Positions 8,097 to 16,039 of a stretch of 59,614 nucleotides of DNA are shown here, one piece after another. The DNA is from a virus: the IMG/VR virus record IMGVR_UViG_3300028873_000024, positions 1-59,614 of that record; one strand, written 5' to 3'. The notes under the pieces are model-generated. The model was given only the letters and a program-made list of their open reading frames with translations. It had not been told where the DNA came from and did no database searches. The number at the start of each line of letters is the position of its first letter. The first letter of the stretch is position 1. The position numbers and the translations under genes were made by a program.

Positions 8097-8272
8097 TTAG
8101 TTCTGCTCCTAGTGTGAAATTCCACTGAAGATTCAGGAACTTCGTTAACAACACCACTAAAAGAAATTAGAAAAGACTTATTGTGTAATAGACAGCACCA
8201 TAAATATCCCTCAGTATTTTTTGGGATATGAATGTCTCCAACCGTCACGTCTTTTTTGAGAAAAACCCTCAT
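8093..8272 (-). CDS. Hypothetical protein (59 aa)
   Basis: MRVFLKKDVTVGDIHIP..., beta-strand-like, with paired CC. Starts in an ATGA overlap with the stop of 8269-8469, so translationally coupled. Function unknown. Confidence 0.7.
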   Translation of the reverse strand: MRVFLKKDVTVGDIHIPKNTEGYLWCCLLHNKSFLISFSGVVNEVPESSVEFHTRSRTN

Positions 8273-8469
8273 TCTAGAATCCCATTTTCCAAATCCTCTA
8301 AGATAGAGGTTGAGATTTTAGCCGCGTTAGTTTCACCACTTTCCACGTAATTTCCTACAAATTCTTTGATTTTAAGAAGCCCTAATGTTTGAATTTCGGA
8401 GTCTTTGCCAGCGGTTCTTAGTTCGGTTAAGACATCCATAAACAGATTTTCAATATCGTCAGTACTCAT
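8269..8469 (-). CDS. Hypothetical acidic protein (66 aa)
   Basis: Helical, acidic (DDIENLFMDVLTELR; SILEDLENGILE). First gene after the promoter at 8481-8509. Function unknown. Confidence 0.7.
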   Translation of the reverse strand: MSTDDIENLFMDVLTELRTAGKDSEIQTLGLLKIKEFVGNYVESGETNAAKISTSILEDLENGILE

Positions 8470-8470
8470 A

Positions 8471-8605
8471 TTATTCTTCTATCTTGCCACTATTCTCGGG
8501 AAATGTCAAGTAAAATTCCTTCTTAAGACTTTCGTACTTAGCAATAAAATCAGTAAATTCCTTAATAACTTTTTTCCCTGCTTTTTTATCGCGAAGAATT
8601 ATCAA
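8471..8605 (-). CDS. Small protein with TTG start (44 aa)
   Basis: Open frame reading LIILRDKKAGKKVIKEF...FPENSGKIEE with no ATG; TTG at 8605 is the likely start. Coding-like composition, and it fills the gap between neighbours. Its 3' part contains the promoter for the next gene. Confidence 0.5.
   Translation of the reverse strand: MIILRDKKAGKKVIKEFTDFIAKYESLKKEFYLTFPENSGKIEE
8481..8509 (-). promoter_or_regulatory. Class A promoter for 8269-8469
   Basis: TTGACA, 17 bp, CAAGAT. Confidence 0.65.
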
Positions 8606-8609
8606 GACC

Positions 8610-8834
8610 TTAGACAGTAGTAATGAGTTGTGGTTCAGGGACATAAGTTGATTCGACTTCTATAAAAAATTCTTGTGGTTTTTGTTGCAAATGAGAAAAG
8701 ATATGTTCGTTGGGTATTACCCTTTGAGACTGGTAAATGCACCCGAATTTATTTCCATCTTTATGGGTTAACATAGTTTCAAAATGAAAGCCGTCTAGCT
8801 GTCTGGTTGTAAATGTGAAATCTGCTATGTCCAT
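8610..8834 (-). CDS. Hypothetical protein (74 aa)
   Basis: Start placed at the ATG at 8834 preceded by TTAAT, as in most genes here; an ATG at 8846 overlaps the upstream stop. Alternating hydrophobic pattern with Tyr/Phe. Function unknown. Confidence 0.65.
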   Translation of the reverse strand: MDIADFTFTTRQLDGFHFETMLTHKDGNKFGCIYQSQRVIPNEHIFSHLQQKPQEFFIEVESTYVPEPQLITTV

Positions 8835-8835
8835 A

Positions 8836-9066
8836 TTAATCTCCATTAATCTTTGCAGCCAGTGGTTTCGGCATAAATCCCTCGCATCGGCCCTCTGGTG
8901 AAATTTTACAGATACTTGGAGTCATACATTTTAGTCTTATATTGAATTTACAACCGACCGCCTGACAGTCTATATCTAGCCAATCGCGACTTAGCCACGG
9001 ATGATGTTCCTTTCCGTGACCGACTCTAGGATTAGTCCGGCAGTTTTCATTCGTCGTGTCCGTCAT
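8836..9066 (-). CDS. Cys-rich hypothetical protein
   Basis: 76 aa from the ATG at 9066. C-x4-C-x7-C-x5-C-x8-C (CQAVGC...C...C...C) suggests a metal-binding knot. Overlaps the upstream gene by 20 nt. Function unknown. Confidence 0.6.
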   Translation of the reverse strand: MTDTTNENCRTNPRVGHGKEHHPWLSRDWLDIDCQAVGCKFNIRLKCMTPSICKISPEGRCEGFMPKPLAAKINGD

Positions 9067-9241
9067 TCTCCAACAATTCTTCGTATTCGCACGTCTCAAT
9101 CATATCCTGCAATAACTCTATAACATCCTTTTTATTAGAATCAAAATTATCTTGTAAGTCGCCTGTGGAAAACAGGTGTGATATATTTTCGAGTTTTTCA
9201 ATGATTTTTTCTAAGTTGTGGATAATTTTGTCGGGTTTCAT
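9047..9241 (-). CDS. Small coiled-coil-like protein (64 aa)
   Basis: Mostly amphipathic helix (IIHNLEKIIEKLENI; VIELLQDMIETCEYEELL). Function unknown. Confidence 0.6.
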   Translation of the reverse strand: MKPDKIIHNLEKIIEKLENISHLFSTGDLQDNFDSNKKDVIELLQDMIETCEYEELLENDGHDE

Positions 9242-9246
9242 AATTA

Positions 9247-9300
9247 TTAATTAATTCTGTTAAAATCTCGGCTGTATAACGTGGGATAAATTTTATTCAT
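9247..9300 (-). CDS. 17-aa mini-ORF (possible gene remnant)
   Basis: MNKIYPTLYSRDFNRIN directly downstream of a class A promoter. PTLYSRD resembles the first residues of proteins beginning YPTLYKR in other phages, so this may be a truncated start or a leader peptide. Confidence 0.3.
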   Translation of the reverse strand: MNKIYPTLYSRDFNRIN

Positions 9301-9322
9301 ATTCAAATCATTAATAAATAAT

Positions 9323-9351
9323 AGTTTATATTGGTTTTCTGATAAAGTCAA
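9323..9351 (-). promoter_or_regulatory. Class A promoter upstream of 9300-9047
   Basis: TTGACT, 17 bp, TAAACT. Confidence 0.65.
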
Positions 9352-9409
9352 GTATTTTATTTTTAGTTAATGATTTAAATTTGTTCCAGTCGTTTTCCCA
9401 CACAAAAAC
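9326..9409 (-). pseudogene. Endonuclease C-terminal remnant
   Basis: The frame reads VFVWENDWNKFKSL...RKPI and then stops, with no start. The WENDW segment resembles the end of phage zinc-finger homing endonucleases. The intergenic region 9242-9439 otherwise holds only a promoter and a mini-ORF. Confidence 0.3.
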
Positions 9410-9439
9410 CTATAGATGTGAAATTAAAATACGAATGGA

Positions 9440-9982
9440 CTATTTCCCACTTGACCCAAAACCACCCACTCGCGCTGTTTGAGACAAAAAGTCAACCAAC
9501 TCAAATTTAATGGGGATTGTTGTTCTGGCTACTAATTGTCCAATACGGTCGTTTTTAGAATAAATTTTTTCATAATTTATTTTATAATAAATTCTTGTGA
9601 TACCGGCTTCTGGCAAAACAAACAAATCCTCTGCGGCTGGTATGTAGCGAAAACGAAGTAATATTTCTTGCGTAAAATCAGCATCTATTAATCCAATTCC
9701 GTTAGCTAATATCAGATTCTTATTTGAAACACTGGAACGAGGAAGAATCTCAATATGTTCATTGGGACTTTCGGGAGAAATATAAATTCCAGTATGATAT
9801 TGAATATAGTCAATTCGACGATATAACGTAAAATTATCCAATGGAAAATTAACTATGTCGCCGACGATTATTGGTTCAGAAAGCGCGGTCACATCATAAC
9901 CCGCGCTATGTTCAGTTGCTTGTTTTGGTGGTTCAATCTTGAAACTAGTCCTGTCGCATTTATTTTTTAGATATACCTTCAT
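9440..9982 (-). CDS. dut: dUTPase
   Basis: 180 aa, trimeric dUTPase fold. Motifs in order: HSAGYDV (1), PRSSVSNK (2), GIGLIDADFTQEILL (3), DRIGQLVART (4) and RVGGFGSSGK (5), all complete. It hydrolyses dUTP to dUMP, which keeps uracil out of DNA and supplies ThyX (16654-17559) with substrate. It is longer than the usual 140-150 aa, with insertions between motifs 1 and 2 and between motifs 3 and 4. Neighbours are small hypothetical genes and dCMP deaminase, in line with a nucleotide-metabolism cluster. Confidence 0.92.
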   Translation of the reverse strand: MKVYLKNKCDRTSFKIEPPKQATEHSAGYDVTALSEPIIVGDIVNFPLDNFTLYRRIDYIQYHTGIYISPESPNEHIEILPRSSVSNKNLILANGIGLIDADFTQEILLRFRYIPAAEDLFVLPEAGITRIYYKINYEKIYSKNDRIGQLVARTTIPIKFELVDFLSQTARVGGFGSSGK

Positions 9983-9985
9983 ATT

Positions 9986-10219
9986 TTAATTAATCCAATC
10001 TCCAATGACTCGTCTGCTTCCTGCAAATTCGTCTAACTGCATATAAGCCCACGAACTACCCACCTTGTTTGTTGCTAGAAATTTTCCGTCTTTATAAGAT
10101 ACCGTATATTTGTCGGGATTATTTTTCGCAACATAGCACCACGCTTTAAAAGCCTTTTGGCGAACGGTTAATGAGGGACAATTTTTGTATGCGCGTTTGA
10201 CTTTTTGAGCGAAATTCAT
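9986..10219 (-). CDS. Hypothetical basic protein (77 aa)
   Basis: MNFAQKVKRAYKNCPSL..., Lys/Trp-rich. Start at 10219 chosen because of the AATAATATG context; the frame upstream overlaps the preceding gene. Function unknown. Confidence 0.65.
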   Translation of the reverse strand: MNFAQKVKRAYKNCPSLTVRQKAFKAWCYVAKNNPDKYTVSYKDGKFLATNKVGSSWAYMQLDEFAGSRRVIGDWIN

Positions 10220-10220
10220 A

Positions 10221-10421
10221 TTATTTTGTCTTAATTGGTTCCCATTTTCCATTTTTAAAAACTTGCATATAAACATCAATGGTTTCTTTGTCAGCATAAC
10301 CTTAATAAAGATACTCACTAACTTCATCTTTTACACCTAAGAACCCTTGTGTTTCATTTTTTAGTTCCTCGTCGGGAATTTCGAATGTGCGGGTTACTGT
10401 ATAAATATGTTGAATTTTCAT
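10221..10421 (-). pseudogene. Small gene interrupted by an in-frame TAA
   Basis: From the ATG at 10421 the frame reads 39 codons, then TAA at 10304-10302, then 26 more coding-like codons (GYADKETIDVYMQVFKNGKW...) to a second TAA. CAA (Gln) to TAA would restore one 66-aa protein. The stop sits in TTTATTAAG, the same 9 nt as at the broken NADAR gene near 54935. It may be a mutation, a sequencing error or readthrough. Confidence 0.6.
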
Positions 10422-10422
10422 A

Positions 10423-10815
10423 TTAATCGTGATTATACTCTTCTGTACTAACACCATTCGGTGTAACTGTTACTTTAACATGGTCTCCAAACATAGCCAA
10501 CATCGTATTATCTTCTATGGCTCCAACGATGTCAGATGCTAGTTCAAAGGCATTTTTAGGAACTTCATCTTGTTTGTCATAATCATCATAATCATTAATT
10601 TTAACGTCATTATTAACTGAAAAACGACATTCATCACCATCATTAAAATATGGCGTATATTGATTCCACGAAATACTCTTGACCGAAGGAAAAAGTTCAA
10701 AAAACTCTTTCATTGATTCATTAAATAGTTTTTGGGATTCAGATTTAATTTCCTCTTGTAGTGAGGAAACTCTTTCTTTTAGGTTTTCGAGTTTATCTTG
10801 TATGGATTTGTTCAT
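10423..10815 (-). CDS. Hypothetical acidic protein (130 aa)
   Basis: An N-terminal coiled coil (KLENLKERVSSLQEEIK) is followed by an acidic Tyr/Asp-rich domain. Not recognised. Operon with 10820-11071. Confidence 0.7.
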   Translation of the reverse strand: MNKSIQDKLENLKERVSSLQEEIKSESQKLFNESMKEFFELFPSVKSISWNQYTPYFNDGDECRFSVNNDVKINDYDDYDKQDEVPKNAFELASDIVGAIEDNTMLAMFGDHVKVTVTPNGVSTEEYNHD

Positions 10816-10819
10816 AAAA

Positions 10820-11071
10820 TTATAAAATAATAGCTAAATCATCTTTCTCCTCATTAGTTTCTGAGCATTCGACATTTGAAAGAATTTCCATGATTTTTTC
10901 AGTACAAGCCTTCTTAGGCAGAAGTTCTTCCTTATTTCGGTCAAAAACCATTAGACTTTGGACGCTATTATCATATGTGCAATCATTGTATTCAGAATTA
11001 AATCTGACAATTGCATAAAATGCCGAATCAGGATAATTTTCTTTAACGAATTGTTTAATTTCTTTAGTCAT
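10820..11071 (-). CDS. Hypothetical protein (83 aa)
   Basis: MTKEIKQFVKENYPDSAFYAIVRF...; acidic C-terminus. Not recognised. Overlaps the upstream stop at 11064. Confidence 0.7.
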   Translation of the reverse strand: MTKEIKQFVKENYPDSAFYAIVRFNSEYNDCTYDNSVQSLMVFDRNKEELLPKKACTEKIMEILSNVECSETNEEKDDLAIIL

Positions 11072-11489
11072 AACGTGTTTGGTTTATTAGGTTGGGTATT
11101 TCAATTGGTAATTTTGATTTTAATTTGTCTTCAATTTTCTGGAAACTGGGAGGGACACCACGTCCATTATTCATCCAGTCTTTCATTTCCATTTCTTGCA
11201 AATAATCTTGGGCGGTAGGAATAAATTTTCCTCGAAAATCTTCTGCTACATGCTGTTCACCAATATCACGAACAGATATTTTTTTATTTTCCGAATTAGT
11301 AATTGTAACTCCAAAAATTTTTTCAAGTATGAAACTCAAAAACCAAGAATTATGAGTCAAAGCACGGTGACGATTGTCACAAATAGCTCCTTTTGAACTA
11401 TCCATAAGATTATGAATTTCAATGTAGTCTTCAGGAACACCGCCAAAACGTTTGGCGGAAGATACTGCATGTATGTATGGTTTACTCAT
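11064..11489 (-). CDS. DUF6915-like protein
   Basis: 141 aa from the ATG at 11489 (TTTAATATG). The pattern HAVSSAKRFGG, DYIEIHNLMDSSK, DNRHRALTHNSWFL and GEQHVAEDF matches a phage and bacterial family I recall as DUF6915, function unknown. Conserved His residues could bind metal. Directly downstream of dCMP deaminase. Confidence 0.7.
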   Translation of the reverse strand: MSKPYIHAVSSAKRFGGVPEDYIEIHNLMDSSKGAICDNRHRALTHNSWFLSFILEKIFGVTITNSENKKISVRDIGEQHVAEDFRGKFIPTAQDYLQEMEMKDWMNNGRGVPPSFQKIEDKLKSKLPIEIPNLINQTRYD

Positions 11490-11490
11490 A

Positions 11491-12000
11491 TTAAACTTCA
11501 CATTCCTTTTCTGAAATCATACACTTAATACCCAATTCCTTATCAAACCACCTAGCCGCAACCCCTGCTTCATTAAACATAATCATACTGCGGTCATCAT
11601 GACCATTCCACTTTTCACCCTTAATTTTATCCCACAAGTTTTCCCATTGTTTGTGTAAAACAATTTCTGTAATTCCGGCTTGAATAATTGCACGAGCGCA
11701 GTCCGTACATGGAGTAGAGTTGGTATACATTATAGAACCAAAAGTCTTAATTCCATTACGGGCAGCGTTGTATACTGCATTGCGTTCGCCGTGCTCAAAC
11801 CAATAATATTTTTCAGGTCGTTTATTTCTTTCTGTAGCTTTATCGTTAACTTTACGACAGATTCCATTGTAACCCTCTGAAACTACACCACCGTCTTGAA
11901 CAAGAATAGCTCCTATTTGGGTAGAAATATCTTTGCTTTTGGAGCCAATTAAATAGACGTGCCTCATAAAAAGCTCGTCCCAAGATGGAATAGGTATCAT
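11491..12000 (-). CDS. dCMP deaminase
   Basis: 169 aa. Cytidine/deoxycytidylate deaminase fold with HGERNAV (zinc His and catalytic Glu) and PCTDCARAII (two zinc Cys). It converts dCMP to dUMP, feeding ThyX. The N-terminus (SKSKDISTQIGAILVQDG) and the WFEHGE motif match phage dCMP deaminases. Start context TTAATATG. Forms an operon with the DUF6915-like gene. Confidence 0.92.
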   Translation of the reverse strand: MIPIPSWDELFMRHVYLIGSKSKDISTQIGAILVQDGGVVSEGYNGICRKVNDKATERNKRPEKYYWFEHGERNAVYNAARNGIKTFGSIMYTNSTPCTDCARAIIQAGITEIVLHKQWENLWDKIKGEKWNGHDDRSMIMFNEAGVAARWFDKELGIKCMISEKECEV

Positions 12001-12089
12001 ATTAAAAGAAAAAGAAGCAATATAGGATTTATTATTTTACATTCCCTAAAAGTAGGGGACTTTGCCATCCATGATTGCTTCAATATTGA

Positions 12090-12365
12090 TTACACGCAAT
12101 AAGATTCAACTAGATATTTATTTACCTTATGCTTGTCAATCTTTTTGAGTTCGGAGTCTTTAACAAAACCGAACAAAGTATGATGCAAACTAACAAGTCT
12201 GGCACCCTTATCGTCCTTCTTTAAGGCTCGAACTACTTGGTTTTTCCAAGAATAGAGTCGGCCAGCCACTATCTTATTAGGCGAAGCAAACTTCCCATCA
12301 TTTGCGCGATTTACTTTACGCGTGAATTGGCCAGCCGAGTTTCGAATGTTATAGAATTTATTCAT
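12090..12365 (-). CDS. Hypothetical basic protein (91 aa)
   Basis: Strongly basic (FTRKVNRANDGKF; RALKKDDKGARL). Leaderless start 7 nt after the -10. Not recognised. The 89 nt to the dCMP deaminase start hold no recognisable element. Confidence 0.7.
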   Translation of the reverse strand: MNKFYNIRNSAGQFTRKVNRANDGKFASPNKIVAGRLYSWKNQVVRALKKDDKGARLVSLHHTLFGFVKDSELKKIDKHKVNKYLVESYCV

Positions 12366-12371
12366 AGTATT

Positions 12372-12400
12372 ATTGTGGATTATATTTCTTAAATTGTCAA
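12372..12400 (-). promoter_or_regulatory. Class A promoter for 12090-12365
   Basis: TTGACA, 17 bp, CACAAT; ATG at the predicted transcription start. Confidence 0.7.
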
Positions 12401-12777
12401 GGATTATTGGTCGATTTTTCTTTAATTTTTTCTTTTACGTATTCAGCGGCATTAATATTAAAATAAGTTGCCGAAGCATGGTCTTCGTCTACATCGCCCG
12501 AAAACCATTGTAGAAAATGTCTAAGCGCGGATTCGCGGAAACGTTCAAGTTCTTCTTCTCCATTCGCCAGCATCCAATTGCGCTTTTTATATTTCTTAGC
12601 CCCTAAAGTAAGATGTTTGGCAAATCTTTTGAACATCGGGCCATCAAGAGCCAGAGAATAATCGATTTTGTCGGTAGTTACGTCTCTAACCATGCCGCTT
12701 TTATATTCAGTTCTTACGCCTGAATCTTTAATAGTGAATTCGGTTTTAGAGGATTGGATTGGGGGGTTTGATTGCAT
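12397..12777 (-). CDS. dATP/dGTP diphosphohydrolase-like protein
   Basis: 126 aa. The pattern SGMVRDVTTDKIDYSLALDGPMFKRFAKHLTLGAKKYKKRNW...ERFRESALRHFLQW...DEDHASATYFNINAAEYV fits the phage family annotated as dATP/dGTP diphosphohydrolase N-terminal domain (MazG-like helical fold, with acidic residues in EDHA as metal ligands). Such enzymes adjust purine dNTP pools; in some phages this accompanies modified DNA, but no modification gene is visible here. Confidence 0.75.
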   Translation of the reverse strand: MQSNPPIQSSKTEFTIKDSGVRTEYKSGMVRDVTTDKIDYSLALDGPMFKRFAKHLTLGAKKYKKRNWMLANGEEELERFRESALRHFLQWFSGDVDEDHASATYFNINAAEYVKEKIKEKSTNNP

Positions 12778-12875
12778 ATTAAATTAATACTTCTGCTTTT
12801 TCTAATTAAATAGATAGTTTTTGGATATTTGGTATTGATGTATTTACGGCCAACTTTTATTTGGGAGGGTTTCAT
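12714..12875 (-). CDS. Short ORF, possibly a truncated gene (53 aa)
   Basis: Begins in an ATGA overlap with the HAD gene stop and reads MKPSQIKVGRKYINTKYPKTIYL, then runs out of frame into 12397-12777. The first 30 residues look coding; the rest is probably overrun after a lost stop or frameshift. Confidence 0.4.
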   Translation of the reverse strand: MKPSQIKVGRKYINTKYPKTIYLIRKSRSINLICNQTPQSNPLKPNSLLKIQA

Positions 12876-13264
12876 AGTTCTGGATTGCCTTCTATAACAC
12901 CCGTATTTGGAATAACATGATAAGCACGGTCATCAACAAAATGAGTAAAATAATACATCTTCAAACAAGTAATCTGCAATGTTTCCGGCAACCCGTTCTC
13001 TTTGAGAAAATTTTGGATTTTTTGAATTTCTACTTCTGATGTAGTTTGTGAATGAGAAAGTCGCGCTGTAAAAATAGAAACTTTATAACCCTTTTTAAGC
13101 CACTCTTTGACTTTACTAACCATATATTTAACAGGTTTACCTACCTTATTACCCTGAGCTTCCCAACTATCGTAATGAGCAATTACTCCATCAAAATCAA
13201 GTGCTATATACACTTCCTTATGAGCCTTCTCTGGGTCTGGGATTTCTATTTCTATTTTTGCCAT
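12872..13264 (-). CDS. HAD-like hydrolase
   Basis: 130 aa. IALDFDGVIAHY (motif I, DxD), SIFTARLSH (motif II, with T and R) and HFVDDRAYHV (motif IV) give a HAD-fold phosphatase of the small, capless type seen in phages. The substrate is unknown; a nucleotide or polynucleotide phosphatase is possible given the neighbours. Leaderless start 7 nt after the -10. Confidence 0.8.
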   Translation of the reverse strand: MAKIEIEIPDPEKAHKEVYIALDFDGVIAHYDSWEAQGNKVGKPVKYMVSKVKEWLKKGYKVSIFTARLSHSQTTSEVEIQKIQNFLKENGLPETLQITCLKMYYFTHFVDDRAYHVIPNTGVIEGNPEL

Positions 13265-13270
13265 AAAAGT

Positions 13271-13299
13271 ATATTAATCTATCTTTCCGTCTTTGTCAA
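13271..13299 (-). promoter_or_regulatory. Class A promoter for the HAD gene
   Basis: TTGACA, 17 bp, TAATAT; ATG at the predicted transcription start. Confidence 0.8.
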
Positions 13300-13305
13300 C
13301 AACAA

Positions 13306-13500
13306 TCATCCTACGATAATCTGATAATTGCAATTAGGACAGGTTATATAAGTATAAGTATCGGTATCACCAGTGTAGTCCGTGTGTATTTTTGTGAAAG
13401 TATCCACGGGCATGTATTCAAGCAGTGCGCCACAATTACGACAAGTACACTGTTTGACTAATTTTTTGTCTGGTTCTTTGTTTATAATTTTAATAGGCAT
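13306..13500 (-). CDS. Zinc-ribbon protein (64 aa)
   Basis: CTCRNCGALL and, after 30 residues, CPNCNYQI form a classic four-Cys zinc ribbon. Function unknown; many such small proteins occur in this window. Confidence 0.75.
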   Translation of the reverse strand: MPIKIINKEPDKKLVKQCTCRNCGALLEYMPVDTFTKIHTDYTGDTDTYTYITCPNCNYQIIVG

Positions 13501-13824
13501 AAATTTATAATGAGTTACGGAAGGGCTTCCATCTTCAGGTAGTTATCGGCCATGTATGCATCCATGCGCTGTTATTGCTTTTATTATTATAATCTTAAAT
13601 CTAGATTACTGTGCAGTTGTGTTTCTGCCAATCGCTCGAAATGGTGGAGCAGGAGAGTCAACACGCTTTTGGACTTACGCGCCTACATTTGGCGCAACCT
13701 TGGCTAAAAGTCGTTGCCTTTTGTGTCTGCTGTCGTCTTGCGGTGTCCCGCTATCGTAGTAACAGACTTCTCCGATTAACTTGCTTCTCCCCGCTTTAAA
13801 CGGGATGCTCCGAAAATTTTCAAT
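13501..13824. other. GC-rich intergenic region with hairpins, no convincing gene
   Basis: About 320 bp that is visibly more GC-rich than its surroundings. It contains hairpins GCGCC/GGCGC (13680-13696) and CCCG/CGGG (13790-13804). No frame looks coding except a possible 16-aa peptide ending MADNYLKMEALP on the minus strand near 13515-13565. It could encode a structured RNA. Confidence 0.35.
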
Positions 13825-14190
13825 CTACGGAAGTGTTTTACTTCCCATAGACACCCCAACAACGCCACTAACAGAAATAATGGCAAAAATAATACAATCA
13901 AAAAAGTTGCTAACAATATTATTGGTATTTTTTTTTATATTTTCTTTTGATTTGATTTGTTGTTTAAAATTATTTGGGGAAAAATTAACTAATGTTATAC
14001 AGATAATCATTAAAATGAGAATAACTAAACATACGACACAATATAACGGCCAGCCTAATGACATTATTATTAATGATAAAATCGCAAGTGGAGACCGTTG
14101 TCTATCTGCTTTATCTAATATGCTTTGAAGCCAAATAAAGAAGGTACAAAATAAAAAACATCCAGCAAAGTAAAGGTATAAAAATATCAT
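13825..14190 (-). CDS. Membrane protein with about three TM segments
   Basis: 121 aa. Hydrophobic stretches at residues about 2-22, 37-70 and 98-115, with a basic loop (KQQIKSKENIKKN). Its start overlaps the GT9 stop, so probably coexpressed. No family recognised. Confidence 0.65.
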   Translation of the reverse strand: MIFLYLYFAGCFLFCTFFIWLQSILDKADRQRSPLAILSLIIMSLGWPLYCVVCLVILILMIICITLVNFSPNNFKQQIKSKENIKKNTNNIVSNFFDCIIFAIISVSGVVGVSMGSKTLP

Positions 14191-15020
14191 AATTTCTTAA
14201 AAGTAATTTTAGAGTCATTTGCTATTGGCGCATAACGATACGCCGTTGTATGAGGTGAATAAATAGTAATATCCTTAACATTAGCAAATCCAGCTAGGTG
14301 AGCTATTAAAGAGTCTGTCCCAATAAATCTGTCTGTTAATTTTAGTAACTCAATAATAACGCCAAGTGGTAATCCGAAATAATATCTAGTTGAGAATATT
14401 GGGGCGTGAGACTTCTCTTCTTCTTTTGAGCCGACAACAATAGGATAAATTTTGTCTTTCAACCACAAGTTACTAATTACGTCGTTAATAATATTTTGAC
14501 CCATTTTTCTTTTTTTACCTTTAGAAAATGGATGAATAACTGCAAAGGAGCCACGCAAATGATTTTTTATTTTTAAAGCCTGAACTTTATCTTCTAAAGA
14601 AGTATATAAATCGCAAGGATATTTATTTCTTGGAACCCCTAAATCATCGCAAATTCTTTCAATCTTATGTTGGGCGTTATAGGAATTGGTTAGGTTATAA
14701 AATATTTCTGGCATGGTTTGAATCTCAGAAAGGATTACTTCGTCATATCCAACCTGCTTCCATTTTTCTGCCAAAAATATCATCTTTAAAAATCCAAAAC
14801 CGAGATAATAAACAAAAGGATTCCAATATTTTGGATTTTTTCCAAAAAACGAATACACTTCATTAATATTGGGGTTTTCTTTAAAAATCCAGCGACAATC
14901 ATCCAATACGAGAAGGTCAATTATGTCATTGGGATGCATTTCGCGATATTTTTTTAAAACACCCGTAAGCATGACACAATCACCCATACCGTGAAGGAAA
15001 ATTATTAAGGTTTTTTTCAT
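14187..15020 (-). CDS. Glycosyltransferase family 9 (heptosyltransferase-like)
   Basis: 277 aa. GT-B fold: N-terminal IIFLHGMGDCVMLTGVLKKY, and C-terminal FIGTDSLIAHLAGF, the typical donor-site motif of GT9 ADP-heptose transferases; FAVIHPFSKGKKRKMG matches the linker region. It is a little shorter than cellular heptosyltransferases (320-350 aa). Phage copies may alter host LPS or glycosylate phage components; the acceptor is unknown. Followed by a coupled membrane protein. Confidence 0.8.
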   Translation of the reverse strand: MKKTLIIFLHGMGDCVMLTGVLKKYREMHPNDIIDLLVLDDCRWIFKENPNINEVYSFFGKNPKYWNPFVYYLGFGFLKMIFLAEKWKQVGYDEVILSEIQTMPEIFYNLTNSYNAQHKIERICDDLGVPRNKYPCDLYTSLEDKVQALKIKNHLRGSFAVIHPFSKGKKRKMGQNIINDVISNLWLKDKIYPIVVGSKEEEKSHAPIFSTRYYFGLPLGVIIELLKLTDRFIGTDSLIAHLAGFANVKDITIYSPHTTAYRYAPIANDSKITFKKL

Positions 15021-15025
15021 TTAAT

Positions 15026-15070
15026 TTAACGGATTTTCTGGACACATTCATTTTCCCACGATTTCCACAT
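15026..15070 (-). CDS. Tiny ORF (14 aa)
   Basis: MWKSWENECVQKIR between the 30-aa ORF and GT9. Possible regulatory or leftover peptide; weak evidence. Confidence 0.25.
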   Translation of the reverse strand: MWKSWENECVQKIR

Positions 15071-15071
15071 T

Positions 15072-15164
15072 TTATCTGCTATTTTTTTTTATCTCTTTAA
15101 TAGGGACAATGTGTCCAGATGGGCGTTCTTTACCAATTACAAGTTTAAGTTTCTTTATCTTCAC
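15072..15164 (-). CDS. Small protein with GTG start (30 aa)
   Basis: MKIKKLKLVIGKERPSGHIV...; the GTG start overlaps the upstream stop as GTGA, implying coupling. Function unknown. Confidence 0.45.
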   Translation of the reverse strand: MKIKKLKLVIGKERPSGHIVPIKEIKKNSR

Positions 15165-15418
15165 AGCTTATTTTCTTCCTTCGACGAGTCTAGTTCAAAA
15201 GTCACGGGGCCGACCTCAAGCTTGGCAAACATTTCTTTGGCTTTATCAGAAGCTCCTTGACTTGGTCGTAATAGGGCAGCTAATTCCTTTGGATAGTCAA
15301 AATATAGGCAGAACGAATCCGTTCCAGCATATGACTTTCCTACCTGACGCTCTAGAGCCTTTCCGAACTCGCGGAGAGTAGCGAAATCTTTCTTCTCAAA
15401 TGTTAATGTAACTTTCAT
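15161..15418 (-). CDS. Hypothetical protein (85 aa)
   Basis: MKVTLTFEKKDFATLREFGK...; start placed at the ATGA overlap with the upstream stop. Not recognised. Confidence 0.65.
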   Translation of the reverse strand: MKVTLTFEKKDFATLREFGKALERQVGKSYAGTDSFCLYFDYPKELAALLRPSQGASDKAKEMFAKLEVGPVTFELDSSKEENKL

Positions 15419-15888
15419 GACTGATAATGTATACCATCCGTCGCGGGAATGCAAGCAGGAAATAGTTTATTTAAAATTTCTTTGTCTCTTTTTTCCTCTT
15501 CCAAAATTGATTTTTGTCTTTGTTTAAAATCTATATCGGACAGGGCATGACAAATCATTTTTTGTTCGGTGATACTCAAAGGATTTATTTCAATTTCACT
15601 TATTTTTACATGTGAAAAATGTGAAAAATACTTTTTTCCTATTTCGTAAAAGCCCCAAATTAAATGATATTCTTTGCCGTTCATTTTTGCTATCCCGTTA
15701 TGACTGCCAGAGAAAGACCATTTGTCATGATTTTCAAGAGATAAATCATTTAAAATTTCCCTAGCGATACATCCAATTTTGGGAATTGGAGGCGGTGGGG
15801 GAAGTGCGTCTTCAACGCGTGCAACATAACTAAAAGGTTCATCCCATAGGAATGAAATACTACTCCATAATTTATTTAGTGAAACCAT
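15415..15888 (-). CDS. Hypothetical protein with polyproline (157 aa)
   Basis: Contains LPPPPPIPK near residue 30, a beta-rich middle and a charged helical C-terminus (KQRQKSILEEEKRDKEI). Not recognised. Confidence 0.65.
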   Translation of the reverse strand: MVSLNKLWSSISFLWDEPFSYVARVEDALPPPPPIPKIGCIAREILNDLSLENHDKWSFSGSHNGIAKMNGKEYHLIWGFYEIGKKYFSHFSHVKISEIEINPLSITEQKMICHALSDIDFKQRQKSILEEEKRDKEILNKLFPACIPATDGIHYQS

Positions 15889-15889
15889 A

Positions 15890-16039
15890 TTAGACCTTAA
15901 TCTTTAATTTCCCCAATTCAAATGTCAAACCCTGCAAACGTTGGGTCTTTCGTTCGATTTCAGGTGCCAAGTCTTTGATTCGCTTGGCAAGACGGCGACA
16001 GCGACTAATTTTACGGTTTTGGATATGTGATACATTCAT
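15890..16039 (-). CDS. Small basic protein (49 aa)
   Basis: MNVSHIQNRKISRCRRLAKR..., Arg/Lys-rich helix; may bind nucleic acid. Leaderless start 7 nt after the -10. Confidence 0.6.
   Translation of the reverse strand: MNVSHIQNRKISRCRRLAKRIKDLAPEIERKTQRLQGLTFELGKLKIKV

Noticed and set aside
13556-13799. Plus-strand ORFs in the GC-rich island
   Set aside because: Amino-acid composition (Cys/Leu-rich, low-complexity) and lack of promoter suggest chance frames.
13648-13810. tRNA between 13648 and 13810
   Set aside because: GGAGCA/TGCTCC pair at about 160 nt distance without T-arm or anticodon arm.
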